This document shows positions 1 to 6,257 of a DNA stretch of 6,257 nucleotides, one piece after another. The stretch covers positions 1 to 6,257 of the forward strand of contig VSOH01000094.1 in the NCBI GenBank assembly GCA_009774735.1, written 5' to 3'. How positions within the stretch are numbered: the stretch's first letter is position 1; each line of letters begins with the position of its first letter. The notes under the pieces are model-generated. The model was not told where the DNA came from. It saw only the letters and a list, made by a program, of their open reading frames with translations, and did no database searches. Position numbers and translations under genes: made by a program. This DNA comes from Clostridiales bacterium (GTDB lineage Bacteria; Bacillota_A; Clostridia; Oscillospirales; Acutalibacteraceae).

Positions 1-269
1 CCGTCTATATCATATGAATATTCACGATAGTTAAAATTAAGCACCTCGCCGTCATATGTCATAACCATACCGCTTGCAGCGGTAGAGGATACAGTTGTTT
101 TAACTTCGTTTTCCGTTTTACAAATTTCGCATTCAAACGAAAAATCCCCCGACATAACCTTAGCCTTTTGTGTAAAGGACATAGGTATTTCGGGGGTATA
201 TTCTTTTACTTCACAGCCTGTGAATAAAAGCATTATTAATAAAATGGGCATTAACCTTTTCAAGTGCAT
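1..269 (-). CDS. Small exported lipoprotein, C-terminus cut off by window edge
   Basis: The frame opens at an ATG at 269-267 and stays open to base 1, giving 89 codons without a stop; the rest lies outside the window. Residues 1-19 form a lipoprotein signal peptide: a short basic start (K4, R5), a hydrophobic core (residues 6-16, LMPILLIMLLF) and a lipobox ending FTGC, with C19 the expected lipidated cysteine. The mature part has alternating beta-strand-like stretches, a CxxC pair (C47, C50) and a TYDGEVLNFNY stretch near residues 71-81. From memory, this pattern resembles small LolA-like or uncharacterised lipoproteins of Clostridia; that family link is inference. The start lies 5 bases after the Nnr stop, and AGGA at 276-273 overlaps that stop, so translation is probably coupled to nnr. 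The alternative ATG at residue 7 would lose both basic residues of the signal peptide. Expected location is the outer face of the cytoplasmic membrane; function unknown. Confidence 0.78.
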   Translation of the reverse strand, partial: MHLKRLMPILLIMLLFTGCEVKEYTPEIPMSFTQKAKVMSGDFSFECEICKTENEVKTTVSSTAASGMVMTYDGEVLNFNYREYSYDID

Positions 270-272
270 CAG

Positions 273-276
273 TCCT
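273..276 (-). promoter_or_regulatory. Short Shine-Dalgarno overlapping the nnr stop codon
   Basis: The minus strand reads TAGGACTGATG. The AGGA overlaps the nnr stop TAG (277-275) and sits only 3 bases before the lipoprotein ATG. It is weaker and closer than the other ribosome sites in the window, which suggests initiation by ribosomes finishing nnr. Confidence 0.5.
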
Positions 277-1780
277 ATTCAAAATTTGACATTAAAGCAC
301 CTAAAAGCGAAAGCATATCATCAACGGTCATTCCTCTTTGTGAAAGCTCCTCGGCAGTTATATCACCGCAAAGCCCGTGAATATAAACTGCTGATTTTGC
401 CGCCTGAAGCGGAGAAAGTCCCTGCGCAATAAAAGATGTCAGCATGCCTGTAAGCATATCACCGGTACCGCCCATTGCCATTCCTGCATTGCCTGTGGTA
501 TTAACAAACACCTGTCTGCCGTCAGTAACAACAGTGTTTGCACCCTTTAAAACAACTACACAGTCATTTTCTTCGGCGAAAGCCTTTGCAGCCGCAATTC
601 TGTTTGACTGCACATATTCAGTGCTTTCACCGATAAGGCGTGCCATTTCAGCAGGGTGCGGCGTAATAACCAAAGGTGCTTTTTTGTCCTTAATAATATC
701 TATGAAGGGCACCACCGAATTAATACCGTCAGCATCCAAAACAACAGGTACCAATGAGCTTTTTATGACCTGTGCAGTTACAACCTGTGTATCGTCGTTG
801 TTTCCTATACCACAGCCGATTGCCACAGCATCGGCACGATTAAGTGACTCAGTAACATCATTCATCGCACCGATTGATATTGTCTTGCTTTCGTTTTCAC
901 ATACAGGTTTAAAAATCGGCTGAATTAAATGAGAAGTCATAACCGGATAGGAAGATTTAGGAAAAACACATTCAAGAAACCCCACACCTGTCTTAAGTGC
1001 TGCTTTCGCACAAATCACCGATGCTCCGGGCATATGATAAGACCCGCAAATGTTAAGCTGTCTGCCGAAGCTGCCCTTGTGTGAATTTTTAGTTCTTTTT
1101 GCAAATCCCGATTTAACATCCGCCGAGGTGATTGTATGTGCACAATCCTCGTCATAGTACTTTTCAGGTATACCGATATTCACAACGGACACCTCACCGC
1201 AGTATTCGTTTGCAGGAGGAAGAACGTGAGCATATTTCAGTGTTGATATTGCAATAGTATAATCTGCCTTCACCGCATTGATAACCTCACCTGTTGTGGC
1301 ATCAGTACCGCTTGGCGTATCAATGCTTATAACAACTGCACCTGCCGCATTAACAGCATTAAAAACTGCATCGAACGGTGCTCTTGCTTCTCCGTGAAAG
1401 CCGATACCGAACAGACAATCAACAATAAAACCGCAATCAAAATTATAATCATCAAAAGCAACTGATTTAACTCCGTTCTCAAGTGCTTCGTTATAATACA
1501 TCAGCGGCTCTCTCAGCTCAGGCATTTTATCGGCAATAACAATAACTGCATCAACACCTATATCACACAGCAGTCTTGCAATGACAAAGCCGTCACCTGC
1601 ATTTTTACCGTTACCGCACAGCACTGCCACACTGCTGCTTTTCAGTGCGTCACCATACTTTTTTACTATTTTGTTAAAACAGGCTGTACCTGCACATTTC
1701 ATAAGTCCCTCTTCGGTAAACTCATTTTGAAATGCACTTTCCTCAACTGCTTTAATCTGTTTAGCCGTTAAAATTCTCAT
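275..1780 (-). CDS. nnr: Bifunctional NAD(P)H-hydrate epimerase / ADP-dependent (S)-NAD(P)H-hydrate dehydratase
   Basis: This cytoplasmic metabolite-repair enzyme interconverts R and S forms of hydrated NADH/NADPH and dehydrates the S form back to the active cofactor, by family knowledge using ADP. The product is 501 residues, normal for the two-domain YjeF/Nnr form. The N-terminal epimerase domain (about 1-215) shows CGNGKNAGDG at 55-64, DCLFGIGFHG at 121-130 and SIDTPSGTDATTGE at 152-165. The C-terminal ribokinase-like dehydratase domain (about 225-500) shows NSHKGSFG at 232-239, GCGIGND-type residues near 322-329, LDADGIN at 348-354, TPHPAEMARL at 373-382, KGANTVV at 412-418 and GMAMGGTGDMLTG at 433-445, with D441 the expected catalytic aspartate. 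The ATG at 1780 is chosen because GGAGGT lies just upstream; an in-frame TTG four codons earlier lies across that site. The gene follows lacZ by 32 bases with no terminator and precedes the lipoprotein by 5 bases, so it is probably the middle gene of an operon. Both domains look intact. Confidence 0.95.
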   Translation of the reverse strand: MRILTAKQIKAVEESAFQNEFTEEGLMKCAGTACFNKIVKKYGDALKSSSVAVLCGNGKNAGDGFVIARLLCDIGVDAVIVIADKMPELREPLMYYNEALENGVKSVAFDDYNFDCGFIVDCLFGIGFHGEARAPFDAVFNAVNAAGAVVISIDTPSGTDATTGEVINAVKADYTIAISTLKYAHVLPPANEYCGEVSVVNIGIPEKYYDEDCAHTITSADVKSGFAKRTKNSHKGSFGRQLNICGSYHMPGASVICAKAALKTGVGFLECVFPKSSYPVMTSHLIQPIFKPVCENESKTISIGAMNDVTESLNRADAVAIGCGIGNNDDTQVVTAQVIKSSLVPVVLDADGINSVVPFIDIIKDKKAPLVITPHPAEMARLIGESTEYVQSNRIAAAKAFAEENDCVVVLKGANTVVTDGRQVFVNTTGNAGMAMGGTGDMLTGMLTSFIAQGLSPLQAAKSAVYIHGLCGDITAEELSQRGMTVDDMLSLLGALMSNFE

Positions 1781-1784
1781 TGTT

Positions 1785-1790
1785 ACCTCC
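1785..1790 (-). promoter_or_regulatory. Shine-Dalgarno site fixing the nnr start
   Basis: The minus strand reads GGAGGTAACAATG, a full anti-16S match 4 bases before the ATG at 1780. The in-frame TTG at 1792-1790 overlaps this site and therefore cannot be the start. Confidence 0.85.
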
Positions 1791-1812
1791 AAAGGTAAAA
1801 CGCTGAAATCAT

Positions 1813-4800
1813 TTACTCTTCTTCACTGTCATCACTGCCGAAAACAGGGCTCATAACAAAACTGAAGGTCTTTCCCTGCAGGCTGCCAAGACAATACTCT
1901 TTTGCCGGCTTAGGACCGCAGGCATTTGAACCGGCACCCATAACCTCTGCATCAAGATTAATGCAAACTGTATTATCAGTTAAATCATCCCTGTGCTTTG
2001 CCTTTGCACACTGCCAGGGAGTGAACGGTGCTGCACTGAAAACAAACGGCTTGTTAACAGCATCAAATCTAAGACCTGTTCCGTTCTTGTCAGTTACCTG
2101 TGCAAATCTTGTGCTGCATCTTGTTGCACTTTCCTGGGGCATAATATAATTCTCATACATTCCCTGCACAGTATTATCATAAATACCTGTCAAAGCATGC
2201 TCTTTAAAATCAGGAAGATTAACCACAGGACCTAAACCAAGATACCGGACCTCATTTAATTCTTTTTTCAATTCGAGCTGAACGCCAAAACGAGGTATCA
2301 TAGCTACTCTTCCGCCGGATAAAATATTATAGTCAGCTTTTACAGTACCATCACTGTAAATACTATATGTAATCTGTACTGCCGCAACCTTTTTCTTATT
2401 GGAGGTCTGAACAGTAGATTTAAAGCTTATTTTAAAGCAATCACTGTTTTCATTACAGGTACATCCGCGGTTTACAGAATATGTATTATCGAGTCTGAGC
2501 TTATCCCAGATTTTGTTAATATACATATCGTTATCAAGCGGTGCACGGTAAAACTGTAAACCAAGCCCCTTAAAATTACCATCCGGGAGCTGATTAAACA
2601 TCTCTCTTCCGTTTATAGTATAAGAATCAATACAGCAGGTATTCTTATCAAAAATCATAGAGCCATTATCAAAATAGATAAACAGCCTCTTTTCGCTTGC
2701 CTGCACCCTCGGTGCAGTTCTGCCCCTGCTGTCAAACGGCAATTTACCTGAGGAAAGCTCAATCTCCTCACCTGCAACAGCAAAATCATTGTCAAAATAT
2801 TCAAATTGAATAACAGTATTATTTTTACTGTTAAAGCTTATATTATCAAGCTTAACCTCATATGCCTGCTGCGGCTGAATATCAAGATCAAATTCGCCGT
2901 TTTCAGTAAGCTCACCATTTTCAAGCACTGAATATTTAACAGTAAACACTGCATTTTCAAAATATCTGTGATTAAAAAAGCTGTATGTATTGTTGTTTAT
3001 TCTCTTTGCTCTTACAGGACGGTAACAAGCCTTCATCTGCAAAGCACCTGAATGCGGTGTTCTGTCAGGGAAGAACAGACCGTCAACACAGAAATTACTA
3101 TCGTGCTTCCATTCGCCATGATCACCGCCGTAGGTATATTCATAATCACCATCATTGTGGTAAACGGCATGATCTGCAAACTCCCAGATACAGCCGCCCA
3201 TCATATTGGCTGAGCTGTAAAAGCATTTAACATACCTTTCAAGCTCACCTGCACCTACACCCATAGCATGCGCATACTCACAAAGATAAAACGGTTTTTT
3301 ATAATACTTTGATGATAAACCGCTGCCGTTTGCAATCTTTTCGCATATTCCGGGTGCCGTATACATCTGTGACAGAACATCATATGCCCAGCGCTTTGTT
3401 CTGCATACACCTTCATAATGAATAGGAATAGAAGTTAATTTTTTCAGTTCATTATAACAGTAGTCCTGATTTAAATAGCCGTGAGCCTCATTGCCAAGTG
3501 ACCACATTGTGATGCTCGGATGATTTTTATCACGCTCAAACATTCTGTAAACTCTGTCCCAATAATGCTTCTGCCACTTCGGATTATGGGAGCATGCACC
3601 TCGCTGAAGGGTTTCAGCCTCCAGTCCGTGTGTTTCTATATCTGCCTCATCAACAACATAAATTCCGTATTCATCACATAAATCAAGGAAAGACGGGTCG
3701 GGAGGATAGTGAGAGGTACGCACACAGTTGCCGTTATACTCCTTAACCAACCTTACGTCCTTTTCCATATCCTCAACAGTCATTACATAGCCTGTTTTGG
3801 GATTGGTGTCATGATGATTAACACCCAAAAGCTTAATCGGCTGATTATTGAACTTAAACACATTTCCCTGAATATCAATATGCTTAAAGCCGATATTTTT
3901 CTTTACAACCTCAATAATATCCTCACCCTGTGAAAGTGTAATAATAAGGTCATAGAGATACGGTATTTCAGCAGACCATTCACTGACATCAAGTGACTCA
4001 AATGATACTTTGTCAATTTCTTTCGGTGTAACCTCAATGGAATTTGATGCAATCAGCTTGCCGTCATCATATAAAAAGGCAGTGAACTGACAGTCATCGG
4101 TAAGCTTCAATGAAGGCTTGATTTCAAGCTTATATTTTTTATCAGTGATATATTCAGTTTTCAGTTCAAAATCATAAATTGAATTTGCACCTGTTTTGTA
4201 AAGCAGAACATCACGGAAAATACCGTTGCATCTGAACATATCCTGTGCCTCAAGATATGTACCGTTGCACCACTTATAGTTAACAACAATAAGTTCATTT
4301 TCACCCTCATTGACAAATTCATTCAGTTCAAATTGTGAGGCGTTGTGGCTGCCTTCACTGTAGCCAACATATTTGCCGTTGCAGAAAAGGTCAAAGCCCC
4401 CTGCAACACCTAAAAAGCTGATGTAATAGTTCAGTGATGCATCCTCAATATGAATCATTTTTCTGTAAACACCTGCAGGGCAGTCCTCAGGAATTTCAGG
4501 CTGATTTGGTTTGAACTGATAACGCTGATTAACATAGTAAGGCGGCTCATATCCTGTATGCTGCCATACAGACGGAACATTCACCTTATCAAAACCGATT
4601 TTGTCTGTATCAAAATCTGACGGAATATCAAGACAGTTTTTATAATAAATAAAATCCCACTCACCCGAAAGACAGTCAACCATTGATGAGCTGTAACGCT
4701 CATTTCTTATGTCAGTGCCATCAAGCTCCTTAAGTGACGAAAAAGGAATGAAATATGAACGCGGGAACATAATATTCTCGCTGAATTTTGAAAAATTTTT

Positions 4801-4830
4801 GTAATTATCTGTTTTAATATTGTAATGCAT
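1813..4830 (-). CDS. lacZ: GH2 beta-galactosidase, LacZ type, intracellular
   Basis: It hydrolyses terminal beta-galactosides such as lactose. The product is 1005 residues (E. coli LacZ about 1024) in the full five-domain order: sugar-binding jelly roll (about 45-210), Ig-like domain (215-315), TIM barrel (320-605), linker domain (610-700) and small-chain domain (715-995). Visible motifs are YLEAQDMFRCNGIFRDV (192-208), VRTSHYPPDPSFLDLCDEYG (370-389), DEADIETHG (394-402), MWSLGNE (442-448) and YLCEYAHAMG (515-524), plus FYRAPLDND (760-768) and LGLGP (864-868). By alignment in memory to LacZ, E448 is the acid/base, E518 the nucleophile, and E399 and H401 magnesium ligands. Three E. coli positions differ: W568 aligns with F551, N604 with D583, and W999 with C971. 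The ATG at 4830 is chosen because GGGAGG lies 8 bases upstream and a strong promoter lies before that; no signal peptide follows. First gene of a likely operon with nnr and the lipoprotein. The C-terminus ends in an acidic DDSEEE tail. True substrate could be another beta-galactoside. Confidence 0.95.
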   Translation of the reverse strand: MHYNIKTDNYKNFSKFSENIMFPRSYFIPFSSLKELDGTDIRNERYSSSMVDCLSGEWDFIYYKNCLDIPSDFDTDKIGFDKVNVPSVWQHTGYEPPYYVNQRYQFKPNQPEIPEDCPAGVYRKMIHIEDASLNYYISFLGVAGGFDLFCNGKYVGYSEGSHNASQFELNEFVNEGENELIVVNYKWCNGTYLEAQDMFRCNGIFRDVLLYKTGANSIYDFELKTEYITDKKYKLEIKPSLKLTDDCQFTAFLYDDGKLIASNSIEVTPKEIDKVSFESLDVSEWSAEIPYLYDLIITLSQGEDIIEVVKKNIGFKHIDIQGNVFKFNNQPIKLLGVNHHDTNPKTGYVMTVEDMEKDVRLVKEYNGNCVRTSHYPPDPSFLDLCDEYGIYVVDEADIETHGLEAETLQRGACSHNPKWQKHYWDRVYRMFERDKNHPSITMWSLGNEAHGYLNQDYCYNELKKLTSIPIHYEGVCRTKRWAYDVLSQMYTAPGICEKIANGSGLSSKYYKKPFYLCEYAHAMGVGAGELERYVKCFYSSANMMGGCIWEFADHAVYHNDGDYEYTYGGDHGEWKHDSNFCVDGLFFPDRTPHSGALQMKACYRPVRAKRINNNTYSFFNHRYFENAVFTVKYSVLENGELTENGEFDLDIQPQQAYEVKLDNISFNSKNNTVIQFEYFDNDFAVAGEEIELSSGKLPFDSRGRTAPRVQASEKRLFIYFDNGSMIFDKNTCCIDSYTINGREMFNQLPDGNFKGLGLQFYRAPLDNDMYINKIWDKLRLDNTYSVNRGCTCNENSDCFKISFKSTVQTSNKKKVAAVQITYSIYSDGTVKADYNILSGGRVAMIPRFGVQLELKKELNEVRYLGLGPVVNLPDFKEHALTGIYDNTVQGMYENYIMPQESATRCSTRFAQVTDKNGTGLRFDAVNKPFVFSAAPFTPWQCAKAKHRDDLTDNTVCINLDAEVMGAGSNACGPKPAKEYCLGSLQGKTFSFVMSPVFGSDDSEEE

Positions 4831-4838
4831 ACAGACAG

Positions 4839-4844
4839 CCTCCC
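4839..4844 (-). promoter_or_regulatory. Shine-Dalgarno site fixing the lacZ start
   Basis: The minus strand has GGGAGG followed by the 8-base spacer CTGTCTGT and then ATG at 4830. This places the start 27 codons inside the longest open frame, which begins at a GTG at 4911. Confidence 0.87.
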
Positions 4845-4860
4845 AATTATAGATATTTTT

Positions 4861-4889
4861 ATTATATATGATTGGAAAAAATATTGCAA
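4861..4889 (-). promoter_or_regulatory. Sigma-A promoter of the lacZ-nnr-lipoprotein unit
   Basis: The minus strand shows a -35 TTGCAA (4889-4884), exactly 17 bases of spacer, and a consensus -10 TATAAT (4866-4861). Transcription would start near 4854, giving a leader of about 24 bases before the lacZ ATG. The leader carries only the Shine-Dalgarno site, leaving no room for a riboswitch. I saw no clear operator or catabolite-response element. A second TATAAT at 4851-4846 lies in the leader but has no -35 at the right distance. Confidence 0.82.
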
Positions 4890-4911
4890 TAAATGTAATC
4901 ATAAAAAGCAC

Positions 4912-4944
4912 AAAAAGCAGTCACGGGGACGTGACTGCTTTTTT
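4912..4944 (-). terminator. Intrinsic terminator after the alcohol dehydrogenase, symmetrical
   Basis: A perfect 9-bp GC-rich stem (GCAGTCACG at 4917-4925 pairing with CGTGACTGC at 4930-4938) closes a 4-base loop. It is flanked by five A on the left and six T on the right of the plus strand, so both transcripts would end in a T-run. It starts 14 bases after the dehydrogenase stop (4958) and ends before the lacZ -35, so it separates the two units. The symmetry means it could also stop plus-strand transcription. Confidence 0.93.
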
Positions 4945-4957
4945 ATAAGTATTTGAA

Positions 4958-6166
4958 TTATGCCATAAATGAACGAATTACTGCTTCGCAGTCCTTCTTA
5001 TCCATAATTTTCGGTACAGGGTAAAGCGGATTACCTTCTTTAAGTGCACGCTCAACGAGCAGCGGCAAATCCTCCTCCTTAATGAAATCAAACTTTTCAG
5101 GAATATTCATATTCTTATTCAAAGTTCTGATTGCATCAATAAATGCTCTTCCCTTTCCTGCAGTATCAAGACCATTGCCGATACCGACTAAATCAGCCAG
5201 CTTGGCAAGCTTCGGATATGCAGCATCTGCATAATAATCAAGAACATACGGTAAAATAACTGCATTTGCAAGACCGTGAGGCGTGCCGTAAAGACCGCCG
5301 AGGTTATGTGCAATCGCATGAACATAGCCAACATAAGCGTGTGTAAATGCACGACCTGCAAGGAATGAGCCCTTGAGCATATTCTGTCTTGCTTCAATAT
5401 TTTTGCCGTCTGCATATGCTGTTTCAATATTAGCAAAAATAAGCTTTGTAGCTTCTTCTGCTTCACGGATAGTATCCTTCGTATTGCTTCGGCCTATATA
5501 GGCTTCAACAGCATGCGTGAGCGCATCCATACCTGTTGTAGATGTAATATGCGGCGGAAGACCGACTGTTAATTCAGGGTCAAGCACTGCATATTTCGGT
5601 CTGAGACAGGTATCGTTGATCGCGTTCTTCTCGTGTGTTTCAGGGTCTGAAACAACTGCAGCAACAGTGGTTTCAGAGCCGGTACCTGCAGTAGTAGGAA
5701 CTGCAAAGAACGGCGGTAATGCTTTGCGTACTTTAAGCTGACCACGCATTTGTCTGACAGTCTTATTCGGTCTTACCACTCTTGCAGCAGCAGCCTTGGC
5801 ACAGTCCATTGGTGAACCGCCGCCGAAAGCGATGATGCCCTGACAGCCGTTCTTAACATACATATCCTTACAATCCTCGATATTAGGAATTGTAGGGTTT
5901 GGCTGAACGCCGTCATAAACAACATAATCAACACCGACTTCGTCAAGCTTCTCAAACATAGGATCAAGAAGATGAAGACCCATCAAACCTTTATCTGTTA
6001 CAACGAGTACCTTATTTATGCCCTTGCTCTTAATGAACTGCGGAAGCTTCAGAATGCTGCCGGCGCCTTCTAAAAGCTCCGGAGAAGACCAATCCATAAG
6101 ACACATTGCAACCTTAAATACGCTTTGATAAATTCTATACCAGCATTTTTTAAGTGTCCAGATCAT
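4958..6166 (-). CDS. Iron-containing (group III) alcohol dehydrogenase
   Basis: This cytoplasmic NAD(P)-dependent enzyme interconverts an alcohol and its aldehyde or ketone, usually in the reductive direction during fermentation. The product is 402 residues. The N-terminal nucleotide-binding half shows VLVVTDKG (53-60), PNPTIPN (89-95), GGGSPMDCAKA (115-125) and PTTAGTGSE (157-165). The C-terminal helical half carries the metal site GMDALTHAVEAY (212-223) and YVHAIAHNLGG to TPHG (281-298). The ligands D214, H218, H283 and H297 keep nearly the spacing of FucO (14 residues between the last two), so the site looks intact. D58 matches the FucO aspartate linked to NAD preference, so NAD(H) is the likelier cofactor (inference). 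It has about 20 more N-terminal residues than FucO, a segment I recall as normal for a Clostridia subfamily. The ATG at 6166 is chosen for the GGGAGG 6 bases upstream; the longest frame begins at a TTG inside the -35 box. It has its own promoter and terminator. The substrate (butanol, 1,3-propanediol, lactaldehyde or other) cannot be told. Confidence 0.94.
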   Translation of the reverse strand: MIWTLKKCWYRIYQSVFKVAMCLMDWSSPELLEGAGSILKLPQFIKSKGINKVLVVTDKGLMGLHLLDPMFEKLDEVGVDYVVYDGVQPNPTIPNIEDCKDMYVKNGCQGIIAFGGGSPMDCAKAAAARVVRPNKTVRQMRGQLKVRKALPPFFAVPTTAGTGSETTVAAVVSDPETHEKNAINDTCLRPKYAVLDPELTVGLPPHITSTTGMDALTHAVEAYIGRSNTKDTIREAEEATKLIFANIETAYADGKNIEARQNMLKGSFLAGRAFTHAYVGYVHAIAHNLGGLYGTPHGLANAVILPYVLDYYADAAYPKLAKLADLVGIGNGLDTAGKGRAFIDAIRTLNKNMNIPEKFDFIKEEDLPLLVERALKEGNPLYPVPKIMDKKDCEAVIRSFMA

Positions 6167-6172
6167 TTTATT

Positions 6173-6178
6173 CCTCCC
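6173..6178 (-). promoter_or_regulatory. Shine-Dalgarno site fixing the alcohol dehydrogenase start
   Basis: The minus strand reads AAAGGGAGGAATAAAATG, with GGGAGG 6 bases before the ATG at 6166. An in-frame ATG six codons earlier runs into this site and would lack one of its own. Confidence 0.87.
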
Positions 6179-6200
6179 TTTCATAATATTTTCATTTATT

Positions 6201-6229
6201 ATTTTACATTTTTGAATACAATTTTTCAA
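6201..6229 (-). promoter_or_regulatory. Sigma-A promoter of the alcohol dehydrogenase gene
   Basis: The minus strand has TTGAAA (6229-6224), 17 bases, then TAAAAT (6206-6201). Expected transcription start is near 6194, giving a leader of about 28 bases. TTGAA and TTCAA at the two ends of 6212-6229 form a short inverted repeat over the -35 and spacer; it could be an operator, but 5-bp arms in AT-rich DNA are weak evidence. Confidence 0.68.
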
Positions 6230-6257
6230 GTGTTTTACAAAAATACTCTTCCAAAAC
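6204..6257 (-). CDS. Possible C-terminal tail of an upstream gene
   Basis: From the right edge one minus-strand frame reads VLEEYFCKTLEKLYSKM and stops at TAA (6206-6204). The 17 residues look like an amphipathic helix end. If real, the dehydrogenase promoter overlaps the end of this gene. A run this short can be open by chance, and a second frame is also open here, so this is only a possibility. No function can be given. Confidence 0.22.
   Translation of the reverse strand, partial: VLEEYFCKTLEKLYSKM

Noticed and set aside
444..923. 159-codon plus-strand open frame antisense to nnr
   Set aside because: It is a shadow of the intact nnr coding frame: low-complexity, no domain motif and no convincing ribosome site.
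1781..1812. Promoter or terminator between lacZ and nnr
   Set aside because: The 32 bases hold a ribosome site but no stem-loop with a T-run and no paired -35/-10.
2985..3230. Plus-strand open frame inside lacZ rich in His and Arg
   Set aside because: The His/Arg runs come from the reverse complement of conserved lacZ codons for Asp, Tyr and Gly; no independent start signal.
4846..4851. Second TATAAT as an alternative lacZ -10
   Set aside because: The region 17 bases upstream reads CAATCA, not -35-like, and the start would fall next to the Shine-Dalgarno site.
4831..4957. Riboswitch or small RNA in the longest intergenic gap
   Set aside because: The 127 bases are fully used by one terminator, one promoter and a leader of about 24 bases.
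5188..5466. Second minus-strand frame inside the alcohol dehydrogenase
   Set aside because: It overlaps the fully motif-supported dehydrogenase frame and has no family features.
1..6257. Mobile element, CRISPR array, toxin-antitoxin or defence system
   Set aside because: No transposase, integrase, spaced repeats or small toxin-like gene pair was seen on either strand; all gene space is taken by ordinary metabolic genes.

Overview
The window is AT-rich (roughly 40% GC by eye, not counted). Ribosome-binding sites are strong and purine-rich (GGGAGG, GGAGGT), promoters are close to sigma-A consensus, and genes are tightly packed. All recognisable genes lie on the minus strand. These traits, and the protein flavour (a Clostridia-type iron alcohol dehydrogenase and an intracellular GH2 beta-galactosidase), suggest a low-GC Bacillota, probably a gut-type Clostridia or Oscillospirales. 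That placement is inference; there is no rRNA or marker gene to confirm it.

Layout in transcription order, from the right end to the left. (1) A 402-residue iron-dependent alcohol dehydrogenase of the FucO/butanol dehydrogenase superfamily appears monocistronic. It has its own promoter at 6201-6229 and a strong hairpin terminator at 4912-4944. (2) After the terminator, a promoter with a consensus -10, a TTGCAA -35 and 17-base spacing (4861-4889) starts a second unit. This holds a 1005-residue LacZ-type beta-galactosidase, a 501-residue bifunctional NAD(P)H-hydrate repair enzyme (Nnr), and the beginning of a small lipoprotein gene that runs off the left edge. The gaps are 32 bases and 5 bases with no terminator between, so the three are probably co-transcribed.

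The dehydrogenase and the beta-galactosidase serve fermentative carbon metabolism in the cytoplasm: NAD(H) turnover by alcohol/aldehyde interconversion, and release of galactose from lactose or other beta-galactosides. Nnr repairs damaged (hydrated) NADH and NADPH, a housekeeping task. The lipoprotein is exported and has no assigned function. No sugar transporter, regulator, mobile element, CRISPR array, tRNA or rRNA was seen.

For three of the four genes the longest open frame starts too far upstream, inside promoter or Shine-Dalgarno sequence; corrected starts are given. The window looks like an ordinary chromosomal region. I found no undescribed system. The points most worth a second look are the edge-truncated lipoprotein gene, the false membrane-anchor-like extension in front of the beta-galactosidase, and the substituted active-site positions in that enzyme.
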